Notes: generated by a model not told the origin, from the sequence alone. Positions 23,870-35,170 are shown, counted from the first letter of the stretch. The stretch is DNA of 64,000 nucleotides from Symsagittifera roscoffensis (GCF_963678635.1 NC_087068.1:54530467-54594466); one strand, 5' to 3'. Numbers and translations are program-made.

Positions 23870-23915
23870 CGGCGTAATGCCAGATTTCGTGATCCGATGG
23901 CCTAACTATTCGCAT

Positions 23916-24845
23916 TCATTTTTCGCCAAATTGACATTTTCCTAATTTTAAAGCCATATTTTCATTATCGAGTTTGGCTAAAGTCTTCTCCACTAGGGCA
24001 ATGTGTTCAATTTTGGTACCTTTTGAAATTACTAAATTATCATCAATGAATGCGTGCGCACACAGAAATGTCAAAAGAATGGCATCCATTACCCGTTGGA
24101 ATTCCGCCCGCATAGTTGTCAACCCATAGAGTCCCGTCTTGAAACAATATGAACCGGTGGAGCGTCCTCCCACCAAAGTAAAGTTGCAATGTTTGCTCGT
24201 AGTTTCACTTAGCGGTAACTGCCCGTATGCGTATGTGAGGTCCATTGTTGAGAAACAAACATCCCCTTGCTTAAGTTCGCTTATTGTTTGGCCCACAATA
24301 TCCATTAGCTCTTCAATATTAGGCATTTGATATTTGTTTTTATGGACTTGCTTTTTTAGTTCTCTTGATTCTAGTGCAAGTTTTACGGAACCATCCTTTT
24401 TCACCGTAATGACAATAGGGGAGACAAAATATTTATGAGAACAATCCTCCAATTTTTGTATATGACCCTGTTCCAAGAGTTTCTCGATTTCTTTATCTAC
24501 CTTCTCTTGCAACGTTAAAGGCACTCGTCTGCACTTTTGCTGGATCGGAATCAAATTCTTGAAAAATTCTGCCTGCACTTTATATTTACGAATGAGCCCT
24601 ACCCTGTGAAAAAGGTGGTTAAATTGCTTACTGAAATGTCTTTGCCAATCATCCAAATCCTCATCCATTTCCATAATATCACCTTTCTTCTGGATATTAT
24701 GCACCCCCTGCTCCGCTGGCGTCTGGACCAACATCAATCCCAGCTCTGGCGTCAAATCCCGGCCGATAATAGATGGCCTGCAGCCTCCGATAACATTGAT
24801 GGCTGCGTTTGTTTTCCATCCATTGGATTCGAGTGTAACTACCAT
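23916..24845 (-). pseudogene. Reverse transcriptase domain of the gypsy element
   Basis: 309-residue frame. Residues 19-39 are the protease end (SIIGRDLTPELGLML). The RT fingers follow with KLEDCSHKYFVSPIV (131-145). Palm motifs: STMDLTYAYGQL (199-210) with the first catalytic Asp, and AFIDDNLVIS (265-274) with the Asp pair. TGLYGLTTMRAEFQRVM (237-253) is in the place of the usual FGL-x-x-AP-x-xFQ motif, with AP changed to MR. The frame ends at a TGA right after CQFGEK. The motifs fit a recently active element, now broken. Confidence 0.8.
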
Positions 24846-25239
24846 CTTGCCCAGAAAACTTCAGCGGGTTGTTCCCGTAGTCCCGAAACTGATCATCTTT
24901 TGGATCCAACTGCTGCAGACGCACATTGCATGTTCCCGAGGTACTTTTCAATTCCCTTATAGTAAATATAGAAATTGGCAATCCGCTGTCGATCCAGGCC
25001 TGAGTTGCGTGATCGTTGATTCGTAACGCCAGTTTTGCCCCCGCAATTTTCAATTCTTCCTCTTGTCTTCGCCAGACCGACATAACAACATAATCTGTTG
25101 AACTTTCCGAGTCCCATCCTTGTGTTGGTGCGTTCGAATCGGTTACCCATCCGACGGAGCCTCCGTAATTAGACACACTCTTCTCCGGAACGTTTTGAAG
25201 GAGCCCTCCGTCGGTGTCGTCCTCATGTATCATCCCCAC
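24846..25239 (-). pseudogene. Aspartic protease region of the gypsy element
   Basis: Frame with LRINDHATQAWIDSGLPIS, where D-S-G is the likely active-site triad of a retropepsin, followed by LKSTSGTCNVRLQQLDPKD. It overlaps the RT frame in a different reading frame, so at least one frameshift separates protease from RT. Confidence 0.65.
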
Positions 25240-25269
25240 GCGTCCCCTATTGGCCGTTGTATGTCCTCG

Positions 25270-25400
25270 ACACGTGCGCTTACAATGACCGGTCTTCCGA
25301 CAAAAATTACAGGTGGCATTCCGCGCTGGACACTTTGGAATATGCTCTGGAGAAAAACCACTTTGATCGCAGTTAAAGAAATCCGCTCCACCGCCGCCCC
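25270..25400 (-). pseudogene. gag nucleocapsid zinc knuckle of the gypsy element
   Basis: CNFCRKTGHCKRTC fits CX2CX4HX4C exactly. A degenerate knuckle (FNC...PEHIPKC) lies just before it. This nucleic-acid-binding module sits between capsid and protease, as expected. Confidence 0.7.
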
Positions 25401-26164
25401 TGTTGTTTCCTCTACCGAATCTGCGTCCGCCCCGTTGGAATGGTCGACGGTAGCTACCTCAAATGGCGCTTATTGGCTCTGTTTTTATCTACAATGCCCC
25501 CGCTGGTGCCGCCCCAAGACCGCCACCAGAAACTTTATACGTTTTGGGGTATTTGTCCCCCGCCCGTATGACAAAGCAATTCGGTAGACCTCATCTGGGG
25601 TCTTAGTTGATTGACAGAGTTCCGTTTGTGCTTCTTTATTAGATATATTTACTATAAATACGTCACGCAATATGCGTCCAGAGCCCTCAACGCACACCTA
25701 GCAGCTAACCCACTCAATACTGAGTGGAATGTTTCCCGCGCCTCCCCTTTACGTTGTTTCCGAAACTTTCATTCCTCTCCTTCGTGAATAAATTTTCGAA
25801 TTCATTCAAAACTCTAGGACATCGCGTAACCGCCAGATCCAAATGGGGTTTGCGATTATAAAGCTTGTCCTGTCCGCGTTCCCCTTTAACAAATATACAG
25901 GTTAGAAATTGAAGTTTGTTCCGCCTCCAGACGGTTTTTTCCAATATCATCCTCCGGTAGATCCGCAATTTGCGTTGCGTTCAACGTCCGATTGAAATAG
26001 AATGCCGTCGGATTGAATGAATGTTTCGCTATTACTCCCCATGTAAAACGAGTAATCCAGTGCTCCCACAGCATTGGTGCTTCCGTGCATTTACTAGGCC
26101 AAAACGCCGTAATTCCGAATGGATTTTTTCCCGTCCCTGCGCCGTATCCTGCTTGCTGTGCCAT
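25401..26164 (-). pseudogene. gag of the gypsy element (frameshifted)
   Basis: Likely start ATG at 26164 (MAQQAGYGAGTGKN), just after the LTR. The coding potential then hops through three frames (to about 25886, then 25968-25714, then 25697-25485). The last holds RDVFIVNISNKEAQ and DEVYRIALSYGRG, shared with relic B. At least two frameshifts are present. Confidence 0.65.
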
Positions 26165-26165
26165 G

Positions 26166-26376
26166 TGAAAACGGTGAATTCGATACGGTAAATTTCCAAC
26201 GTTAATCAACAACTGAATTCATAACTCAATAATGCTTCAACTGTTTCAGATGTCAAGTGTACGCGACCACCACTGGCAGGTACTAATCAAAACGGCATCA
26301 GGGACTTGGCCAGCACCAATGGCGCCAGAATGAACTCAATATATATAAACTGACAGAACTCATTGAACTGTATATA
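26166..26376 (-). repeat. 5' LTR of the gypsy element, truncated
   Basis: Matches the other LTRs but lacks the first ~85 bp. It ends at ACTGTATATATT, where the right copy of the 1.74-kb direct repeat begins. By eye it differs from the other LTRs at roughly 5% of positions, so the element is not a fresh insertion. Confidence 0.8.
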
Positions 26377-28114
26377 TTGCCAAAATTTAAAAGTTCATTA
26401 CTTTCGTTATATTATTTGTGTGAGACAGAAGTAACAAATATCAGGCTGTTTCCAATGCATTTTTAATGCGAGACGGCCAAACTTCTTGTTACTACGTTTG
26501 AGTAATCAAAGGTTTAGGTCATTTGTGTTCGGGTACAAACACAACCAAAAAATTTTGAGAAATTAAAATTAAAATGAAAATTGAAAATCAAAATTTTTGG
26601 TTTATGGAAAAATGCTAGTCATACAATGTCCAGATATGAAAAAATACTAATCATAGACCTTTCATGCTATTTTCTGTACGTATGGAATTGTATGGAAAGT
26701 GCATGATTTGCATTTTTCCATATATGGAAATTGTATGACTGGTATTTTTGGTCATCCCGGGTGTTTCAAATATTTGCCTCATCTGAGCACCGAGCGAAAC
26801 AACAGCCCTTGATAACCTTTCCAAAAGGTTTATTGATATTTCACTTAACTTTTTTTTCTTATTCTATTTAATAACTTCATCATTTAGAATATTGCTAAAG
26901 TTTTACCGTCAGTGTTACACTGCGCATCGGAATATTTGGAATTACACCAAAATTTAAAGCTAACTCGCAAATTTTGGCAACGTTGCGGCAAAGTAGCTAC
27001 TTACTGAATTATCAAAACATTTTACTTGTAATGCCAAACTATTTAAACAAGCACTAAAATTGTTTTCATCCCAAAATATGCAACAATTAAAAGCTTATTA
27101 GTTCAAAAAACTTGAATGAAATCCGGAAAAGGCTAATTGCAACCGCATTGCACTTTGTGGAGTGCAACCGCATTGGAGTTCCATGAATAAAAATTGATTG
27201 TAATTGAATTTCATTTTCAGTGTCTACAAAAAAAGAAAAAAAGACAATTATAATTGCTGTTTTTTCCACTTTATTGAGATGCAAACTTCAACGCACATCG
27301 ATGAAGTCTTTTTCTTTGCTTCAAACTAAGGTTGGTTACTTGTAGCTCAATCCAAGAAGTAGCCAAGCCTGATTCAAGGCCTCAAATGGTTAGCGTATCA
27401 TAATAGATACCTACAATTATAAAGAAGTCACTGAGCTAACTATAGCTGCAGTAGTTTTTTTCAGTTGCCCAGCTCTTTAATTCCCCCCTCCCCCCTTATT
27501 ACATTTTTTTGGAGAAAAAAAATATTCTGCTCGCATTGTCCGATTGTTACAAAAATTGGCTTGCCGACTGATCATGTCATGACAAACACAAGTCCTGCCT
27601 CTATAAATGCACGTGAGTCAACTGGCAAACTGAATTATTTAGAGTTGATAGACAACTTTGCGGTTTGCGACGGAAAACTGTACAGCGAAATGGGGAGCTT
27701 CATTGCTCGCAGGGTCACACAAAGCTACTTAAGCCTTGAATCTTAACCTCTGTTCTGATCCACAAACTAGAGATCGAAACCACTATCGAGCGTTCAAATT
27801 TATGTAGCCGATTTCGAGACAAACCTCCAATCTTGCCCGAAGCCACGTTTCAGCAACAAGATCTCGGGCGACGACCTTTCGCTATTACCTAGTCACTTTT
27901 CCTTGGTGTTCACTCTTGGTATAGCCTTCTTCTTGAGGACTTTAGAAGAGATATCTGGTACTTTGGTAGAGCGCTGAAACTTTTAGCTAGCCGGGATGGC
28001 ATTTCCACACTCTTGTAAGCTTCAAACAGCGCCGCTAGCCCGCATTAGACTGCTGATAATTTTTGCACTCGTTAATGCAAATTAGGATGTTAAAGACTAC
28101 TCTAGATATTAAGA
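26376..28114. repeat. 1.74-kb direct repeat, right copy
   Basis: Near-identical to 13638-15376. Its left edge joins the truncated 5' LTR, sharing only ATT at the breakpoint. It includes one of the palindromic motif clusters and the same short ORFs (27284-27087 minus, 27465-27746 plus; one residue differs, Lys to Arg). Confidence 0.9.
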
Positions 28115-28689
28115 CTAGATATTGTTTATGATTACAACTTCTCCCTTATAATCTGTATCCAAAACTTAAAAAAATTGAAATCTTCCCTAAAATCCTTTTT
28201 GGTTCTTGATTGTATCAACAAGTTAGCTCTTTTTGGATTTGATACTAGCTTTTGTCGTCAAATTGATCGTTGGTTTACTTATGAATAATCAATTGCGAGT
28301 AATCAATTGCGAAAAAATTATTTGAAGCGAGGTTAGTTGGCTTAGGTTGGTGACCTTTATCTCATCCCTGTGTGGATAAATTTTGGTTAAGGATTCACAC
28401 GAAGTGACAGAAAAAAGTCGCAAAAAAATAAGTTTTGTTCAATTGCAAAAATGAAAAAGGATAATAATCATAATAAGAATGAAACAGTATCCAGTGAAAA
28501 AGTCGAATGATTTCAGTGACTTTTAGTGGTCTGCACGGATAAGTCCAGTCTGTTCAATTGAATGTCTAACCTCTCGGGTAGTATGAAGGGGGTTGAATTC
28601 CGTGCTCGGCTTGAAATTTCTAGAAAAAAAATTATTTTAGTTATCTGTTTGTTTTGAGATTACAGATGAATTCTTTGTCCCAAAATGTC

Positions 28690-29190
28690 ATCCAAACTCT
28701 CAAAATAACTCACCAAAAAGGTTTCCATTTGGCTTGAATCAAATAATTTGAGCTAGAAATTCTCCTTATCCGATTATTTGCTAATAACATAATATTTGAT
28801 GCTAATGCAGCTATTTTGCTGTAAAAACCAACATACTATGGGTGGAACTATAGATCAAGGTAACGTCAACACAAATTACGACATCTGGCATTTGAATAAA
28901 GAAAAATTACTGTTTTTAAAATTTTCAAAAACTTGTATGGGCAGTTTCGGACGAACGCTTCAATGTAAGTCCTAAGAATTGTCAATATAAACTCACCAAA
29001 AGTGTATTCGTTCGGTATGGATCAAATAATTTGACACTAAGTTAGAGCTATTCTTTATGCGATTATATGCTAATAAAATAATGATTGATGTTACGGTAGT
29101 TATTTTGTTTTGTGAATCAACATTCGATGGGTGGTACTAAAGATCAAGGTAACGTCAGCACGACAAATTGCGACATCTGGATCGGATAAG
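28690..29190 (+). repeat. Diverged tandem duplication, two units of ~290 bp
   Basis: CTCACCAAAA..., AATCAAATAATTTGA, TGATGCTAATGCAGCTATTTTG-like and AGATCAAGGTAACGTCA blocks occur in the same order at 28700-28900 and 28990-29180. No coding frame is kept between the copies. A short related piece, ATTACGACATCTAG, is at about 46646. Confidence 0.6.
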
Positions 29191-29279
29191 CAAATGGTTT
29201 AGATTGGAGCAATTGGTTTTTTTTTTGAGCTGAACATAGGCCAGAAAAATTAACAAAAAAAACCAATTAGCGGTTAACT

Positions 29280-29350
29280 GCACGTTTGTGTCAAAAATTT
29301 CTCGAAACATGCTGAAATAAGCCAATGAGCGGTTAAATGCACGTTTGTTT
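29280..29350 (+). repeat. Short tandem duplication (GAGCGGTTAAATGCACGTTTGT)
   Basis: AGCGGTTAACTGCACGTTTG and AGCGGTTAAATGCACGTTTG lie about 63 bp apart with matching flanks (CAAAAA...CTCGAAACATG against CTCAAAATATG). Confidence 0.6.
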
Positions 29351-29569
29351 CAAAAAACCCTCAAAATATGTTAAAATGGCGCCAAAAGCTCTCTCAAAAA
29401 GTAAAAGACTGAAAATGGGTGTCGTTTCCACAATCGCATCAAAGGGGAACAAAACGGGAAGTGCGGGGATCAAATCTAATTAAATCCACTCCTTTGGTTC
29501 AAACCCTTGAGTTGTTTGACAAACTAGCCGAAGACTTTAAGAGGTCAAACAATTTTAAATCGTTGCATA

Positions 29570-31080
29570 TACAAAACAGTCCCATACAAAACAGTCGCAT
29601 ACGAAAGAGCCCGAAACATCAAAAAAAGTCCTAAAAACAGTCCCATACAAAACAGTCCAAAGCCATTTGAATTATTTGACCTTGATCTTTTGGCGCCGAT
29701 AGAATCGTGTCGTTGTTAAGGCCATAGACTCAAATTCTAGATACCAAAGAGTTAAACCACCTGGGGCACAAAAAACTGAAGTTTTGGTAATAATGATAAT
29801 GGGCATAACTAGGGTACAGCAAAGGGTTCAACCTGAGCGAGTTGGGCGAGGGCAAAGGAAAATAAACACTTTGTATGTATACTTAATTTTGCCGGTTTCC
29901 ATCAATTCTAGCCCAACTATGAAAAGTCGAGGAAAATAGTTGAATTGGAAACTTTTTTATTGCTTGGCAAAGTAGAATAAGTTTTAAAATTGAAAACAAA
30001 AAAATTTTTAAGTACAACTTTTCAAAAACCCAATGATATCCTTGGATTGACACAATCATATCATTATGATTAGGTTTATGTCAAGTTTTTGGTATTTAAC
30101 CTTTTTAAATCTGGTTGATTTTTGTCCCATGCACATTTTTTTAAGAGAATTTCTGAATTTTTTGTTCGTCCTGGAACTTCTTGTTGAGTTTTGGAACTGA
30201 GGGGTGCTTACTGTTGACTAGTTTCCCGAAATTGCTGTTGCAACCTTCTACGCCGGGAAAGTCATTTTTTACTCTTTAATGGCAACTCCATTGCTTCATT
30301 TAAATCTGGACTTCTGTCGTCCTTGAGAAGTCAGCCAACCACTATAGGCATCCTCAAAAAAGGAAAGTCAGTTGACTTTTTTCAGGTGCCTTACGTCCTC
30401 TACGGGAAGAAACGCGAAAAACTGTTGCGAGAAGCATTCGAACAAGCTCGCGAAAAGCATGATCGTTGTTTTAATTGTGAACTTTGCCTGACCACTGAAC
30501 ATGTAGCCAGATGCTTTGAATCAAATGAAAAGAAAAACTAACTTGAGCGCTTTGATGGGTAGATATTATTGAGTTTTGCACAGCTAATTCAAAATAATTG
30601 TAATACGTTTTGGGGACTCAACTTTTAGAATAATGAGGAGGCGACAAAAAGTAACTACATATTGTCATTCGGATTAGCCGGAATCACAATGTTTTTATTC
30701 AAAGAGAAAATTTTTGGAACAATTGTCAATTTAATCAATGGGACTGTTCAATCAAAATTGCACCATGAGGATTTTTTTATTGCGTCATCATTGTGGATAG
30801 TTCCAAACTAAGGTTGAGAAATTGTACCAATTCCAGTTTTTCTGAGAGTTCAAACCTTCGCGTTGAATTATGCAGCTATTGTCATTCAGCAAAAAAAGTA
30901 GTGTTTTGGTTCTCACTACACTTTGTCATCCGGATTAATTGGAATCAGAATGTTTTTAATCCGAGAGAAGTTTTCTGATCAGTTTCTGGAACAATTATCA
31001 CTTCGATCATGGGACTGTTTTTGGACTATTTTCGGGAATTTTTTTGGGACTGTTTTGTACTGGACTGTTTCGTACAGGCA
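29570..31080. repeat. Possible inverted-repeat-bounded element (GGACTGTTTTGTA ends)
   Basis: ACAGTCCCATACAAAACAGTC (29577-29597) recurs at 29638-29660, and its inverse GGACTGTTTTGTACTGGACTG lies at about 31045-31068. The inside holds a ~270-bp internal duplication (30655-30760 and 30920-31020: GGAACAATT...ATGGGACTGTT). Target-site duplications were not seen, so the element call is tentative. Confidence 0.35.
30323..30541 (+). CDS. Small unassigned ORF, 72 residues, Cys-containing
   Basis: I do not recognise it. It is a basic, charged frame with an amphipathic helix-like part (EKLLREAFEQAREKHD) and then C-x2-C-x2-C...H-x3-C spacing (CFNCELCLTTEHVARC) that could bind zinc. It sits inside the possible inverted-repeat element at 29570-31080. 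The start is arbitrary, with no splice or promoter support. It may be chance. Confidence 0.25.
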   Translation: MRSQPTTIGILKKGKSVDFFQVPYVLYGKKREKLLREAFEQAREKHDRCFNCELCLTTEHVARCFESNEKKN

Positions 31081-31669
31081 CGTTTAATTCAGTATATAAT
31101 CGTCAATAAAGCTTTTCACGAAGTGGGAGGGGACTACGTGCAAGGATTATTTTTTTTCCTCAATTTTGTCTACTCCAAGAAAACTCGTGTTAGATAAACT
31201 TAGGTTTCGAGTTAAAACCATATCTGATGTGATTTGGTTTCCCAAATAATTTCAAAAACACAATCTGATTATCGAAAAAAATGGTTCAAATTTTTCCGCA
31301 ACTTTCAGTTAATTGACTACAATTAAATTTGCAAATAACACCATAGGAGAAAGTTCTCTCAATGAAATTTCTACACAGGTAAGATTTACAATTAGATTCT
31401 TCATTAGTTGACGAATTTTAAAATTTGAATCGGTAGATTTTTCTAGTTTAATTGCTGTTTTCCGAAACTTTTACTAGAAAAAGTTAAAAAAATTAAAAAG
31501 TGCTTTCATTTTTTTAAAAATTTTGCCCGCAATTATTATTTATTTATTTTAAAAATTTTAACTGTTCCATTTTTCAATTTTCAAAGTGGGTACCTCTTTG
31601 ATCGAAGTCATTAAAATCCTGTTAACATTATTGAAGTCTTGAGCTCAGTTGTAAAATTTTTTTTTGAGT

Positions 31670-31810
31670 TTGATTCTTTTTCGTGAAGTTATTGGGGTTC
31701 AGAAGTGCCAATTTTCATTTTTATGACCATCCATGCGCAAGAGTTTTTTTTAGCAGCTGTGACTTATATCGTCCAAAAAATTGTTCCAAATTGACTTGCA
31801 AGAAGCAATA
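31670..31810 (+). mobile_element. Very old Helentron-like relic
   Basis: Keeps the order of core landmarks in decayed form: TTTTTCGTGAAGTTATTGGGGTTCA, then GTTCCAAATTGACTTGCAAGAAGC. Ends are lost. Confidence 0.4.
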
Positions 31811-31879
31811 TGAACTTAAGAATAATTTGGTTGACTGTAAGTGCACTTTATAGATTTAGTGGTATGAAGGTTTTCAATG

Positions 31880-33490
31880 TATACTAGCGTGTACCGCACC
31901 TCCGGTGCTTCGATTTTTGAACAACTCAAAAAAACTAATCTTTGAGTGTACTTTGACAGCACCCAAATACAGGGTTTGTAATTAAAAATTTTGCGAAGTT
32001 TTTTGTTCAAGTTTCTTATACAAATTTTGAAGAAACAGAAAATTTTGTGAAGTTTTATAGAAATTCTTCGAAAAATTTAAAATGAACTAAGAAACGTCAC
32101 ATCTGGGAAGCTGAAAGCTATTGAGCAGTCGCATTTGCACGCAAAATTTGCAACTTCTGAGAGTAACTTCGAATTTTGTAAAATTTTTCATTCGATTTTT
32201 TAATTCAAATTTTGAAAAAAAAACCATAAGAATTTGTGACCTTTTTTATATCTAAATAAATAATGTATTAGGAAACGTCACATCTGGGAAACTGAAAGCA
32301 ATTGTCGCATTTGGACGCAAGATTTGCAACTCCTGAGAGTAGTTTTACAGTACGCAAACACAACTAAACTTCACCTTAAGTTTTGTAAAAGAGGAATTTT
32401 TTTTTTCGAAAACCAGAAAATATTCACATCTCAAAAACTACCAGAATTTGAGCAATCTTTTTTGATGACAAAATTCGCAATCTCTCAAAGTACACAACTA
32501 CAGGGTTCGGTATTTCACTTAAACAATTTTGTAATTTGTTATTTTGTAATTTGAGTTTTCTGAAAATTTCCATAAATTCACAAAAATCCTCGTATCTCCT
32601 AAAAAAAATGAGTTGGGCATTCTTAATTGGCAACCCCTTACTCTGACAACCCCCCCCCCCCCCCCCCCCCCCCAACTACAGGCTAGAATTTCAAAATTCA
32701 AAAAAAAAAATTAATTTTAATGAAATTTTTTTTGAAAAAATTACAAAATCGTCATATCTTAAAAACTGCAAGATTTTGAGAATTCCTATTTGGAGGCAAG
32801 ATTCGCAACCCCCTGAGAGTACTCTCACAAATTCCAAAAACAGGATTGAGATCTTCAAATTTTTTGAAATTTTTAACATTTAAGTTTTTTTGAAAATTTC
32901 GGAGAAAATCATAAAAAACGTCATATCTCAAAAAGTACAAAGACTTGAGCAATCATATTTGGCGAAAAAATTCGCAACTTCTGAGAGAACCTTGGCAGAG
33001 CCTCAATACATAGATGATAATTTCAGTTTTGCAAATTTTTTTATAGCTAAGTTTTCGGAAAAAAATTTTGAAAAAATCTTAAAAAACGTCATATCTCGAA
33101 AACTACCAGGATTTGAGCAGTCATATTTGGCGGCGAATTTTTACAACTCCTGAGAGTACAACGACAGAGCCTCACTACAGAGATGGTAATTTCAAGTTTT
33201 GTGAAATTTTTTGTATCTAAGTTTTCTGAAAAAATTTGAAAAAATTCAAAAACAATTTGATATTTCGAAAACTACAAGGATGTGAGCAGCCATAATCAAA
33301 GGTAAGATTCGCAACCCCTGAGAGTACCCTTTCAAGATCCAACAACAGGATTGAGATCTTCAACTTATTAGAATTTTTCAAAAAATTTAAATTTTTGAAA
33401 GTTTTCAAAAACGTCATAGCTCGAAAACTACAAAGATTTGAGAAGTGAGGTTTGGAGACAAGATTCGCAACCCCTCAGAGTACCCTGGGG
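31880..33490. repeat. Diverged ~165-bp minisatellite array, about nine units
   Basis: A block of the form AACGTCATATCTCGAAAACTA ... GATTTGAGCA ... TTGGCG-CAAGATTCGCAAC-CCTGAGAGTAC recurs near 32095, 32276, 32430, 32750, 32920, 33085, 33250 and 33410. A partial unit lies at about 31920. Units are separated by AT-rich sequence (GTGAAATTTTTTGTATCTAAGTTTTCTGAAA). Short ORFs over the array are by-products of the repeat. Confidence 0.8.
32650..32673. repeat. Homopolymer run of 24 C
   Basis: Uninterrupted C24 inside the minisatellite array. Length may be uncertain from sequencing slippage. Confidence 0.9.
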
Positions 33491-33560
33491 GTTGCGAAAC
33501 AAGCAAAAATAAAACGTTGAAAGAGCTTAAACATGGCGAGATAGCGAAGACCGCATTCAA

Positions 33561-33645
33561 ATAAATGATAGATAGATATTAGATAAAACATAGATAAAGA
33601 TGAAAAATAAAAAAATAGGCGACGGGTAGACAGATAGACTTAGTT
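33561..33645 (+). repeat. Imperfect GATA-type microsatellite
   Basis: ATGATAGATAGATATTAGATA and later GACAGATAGACTTA repeats with interruptions. Confidence 0.6.
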
Positions 33646-33959
33646 TGACCTCGAAAAAAATACTGACAAATAAATGACATTGTTGAAAACTAATTGAAAT
33701 TTTTCTTAAGCATTGCAATATATGCTATAGCTTAAACATGAAAAAAATCTTTCGTTAAACATGCAAAATTTTTATGCTTAAACATGGGAGGTATATATAT
33801 TCAATTTTGGGAACCGTGTTCAATTCTTTCGACATTTCTTTCAAGATGTCATCAATTTGTAGAATGTTACAGCTATCCATTGAAACATTTGGGTCTTAAA
33901 AATCCATGGAAAAATTTTCATACCCAAAAAACATTTCAAGACCTAAATTTTCTATTAAA

Positions 33960-34440
33960 AACATTTAAGCCCTTGCCCTGATACGGGCAGTCTTGTTTTG
34001 CATCTCACTTTTTTAATTTATAACCGTCCCCAATTAAAAATGCCAAGTGAAAACCCAGATTTAAAAAAAATTTCTCGATAGCCTTACCAGAAACTAAAAA
34101 AGCATTTTGATTTTTAATCTTTCAAGTTGCCTTTCAAGAGTCCTTTTTGCACAATAGATAGTCTGGAGTATTCCATTTTTGATCCTTGCGAGGCCCTGAA
34201 AATTTATTTTTGCTTATGATGATCCAGATTTTTATTGGTATGATAGGTTAATTGAGTTTGTACGACACATTTGTCAAATGCTTGATTATGCATGTAGAAA
34301 ACTAAACCAAAAGCAAATATCTCCCAAAAAAAACAAATAAATTGCTGGCCAGTTTGTGACAATTAAATAGCGATATATATCGTGCTTTTAACGCGTAAAC
34401 GGCGATTGAAGCAGGCTCTAGATTTGTTACACTTTGAATT
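33960..34440 (+). mobile_element. Helentron-like relics (two fragments)
   Basis: 33964-33998 is the 3' terminus (CCTGATACGGGCAGTCTTGTT). 34345-34430 is a core piece (GACAATTAAATAGCGATATATATCG...AACGCGTAAACGGCGATT). Their order shows that they come from different insertions. Confidence 0.6.
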
Positions 34441-34679
34441 TAGGCCTGCTTTTTGTCCTCTTCAACTTCAATAGAAACTAAATACATCACTTTGTATCCT
34501 TAAATTTAATTTTAAAAGCTTCAACCTAATGCGAAGTTTCTTGATCCTATCTTCCTTTAGTACATTTTTCCCGCTCAACTTGATACTCATTTATAATAAT
34601 TGGGCTCCAAATATGTGCCAGTTGGTTCGTTTCTGCTTTCAGTTAAATTGTCTACCGAAAGATCTGCGCTCTCAATGGA

Positions 34680-35170
34680 TTGCTAAAATGTTCCAAAAAG
34701 TAAGTGGATTCCTGTAACCTGTAACGTAAAATTTGTCGGCAAATTTATTTTGTTGCGCATTCCGTAACAATCAAATATTGCTATTTGTTCTGGATTCAGC
34801 AACTGCAAGTAGTTTCCGCAAAATGTAAGTGGAATCCGCAATTTTAAGTGAATCCGCAAACAAAATGCGGATTCCACTTACCATTTGCGGATTCCGCTTG
34901 TAGTTGCAGATTCCGGAACAGCTGAATGTAACTATACATATGTCTTATTATTCGCTTGTGGGTTCCATAAACTGTTCCAAATTTGCCTATTTTGGAGCAA
35001 TTTTGAGCGGTACAATATTTTAAGTGTTTGTTTCTGGAATCAAAAACAGCAAAGAAAATCAAAGAAAAGTACCAATATTGCGGATTTCGCGACAAATCTG
35101 ATTTTGGCCTGTTGCGGAATCCGTTTACAATGCACAGAATGCACAGTTTGGCCTCGTAATTTTTCGAATC
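34680..35170. repeat. Dispersed repeat Y, copy 1 (GCGGATTCC-rich)
   Basis: Several direct and inverted copies of TGCGGATTCCGCTTA/TAAGTGGAATCCGCA occur at 34795-34925. They are followed by CAAATTTGCCTATTTTGGAGC AATTTTGAGCG and GTTGCGGAATCCGTTTACAATGCACAG. Relatives lie at 36735-36800 and 47600-47900. Class unknown; the internal inverted repeats could fold. Confidence 0.6.

Larger units (their letters stand above)
22265..23943 (-). mobile_element. Gypsy tandem unit U1
   Basis: First unit of the array, directly continuous with the RT domain upstream on the minus strand. It carries both deletions seen in U2 and U4. Confidence 0.85.

Noticed and set aside
24139-25587. Plus-strand ORFs at 24139, 24537, 24796 and 25120
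   Set aside because: Shadows of the gypsy gag-pol frames on the minus strand.
32424-32701. Glycine-run ORFs (MGGGGGGGGC...)
   Set aside because: Created by the C24 homopolymer and the minisatellite.
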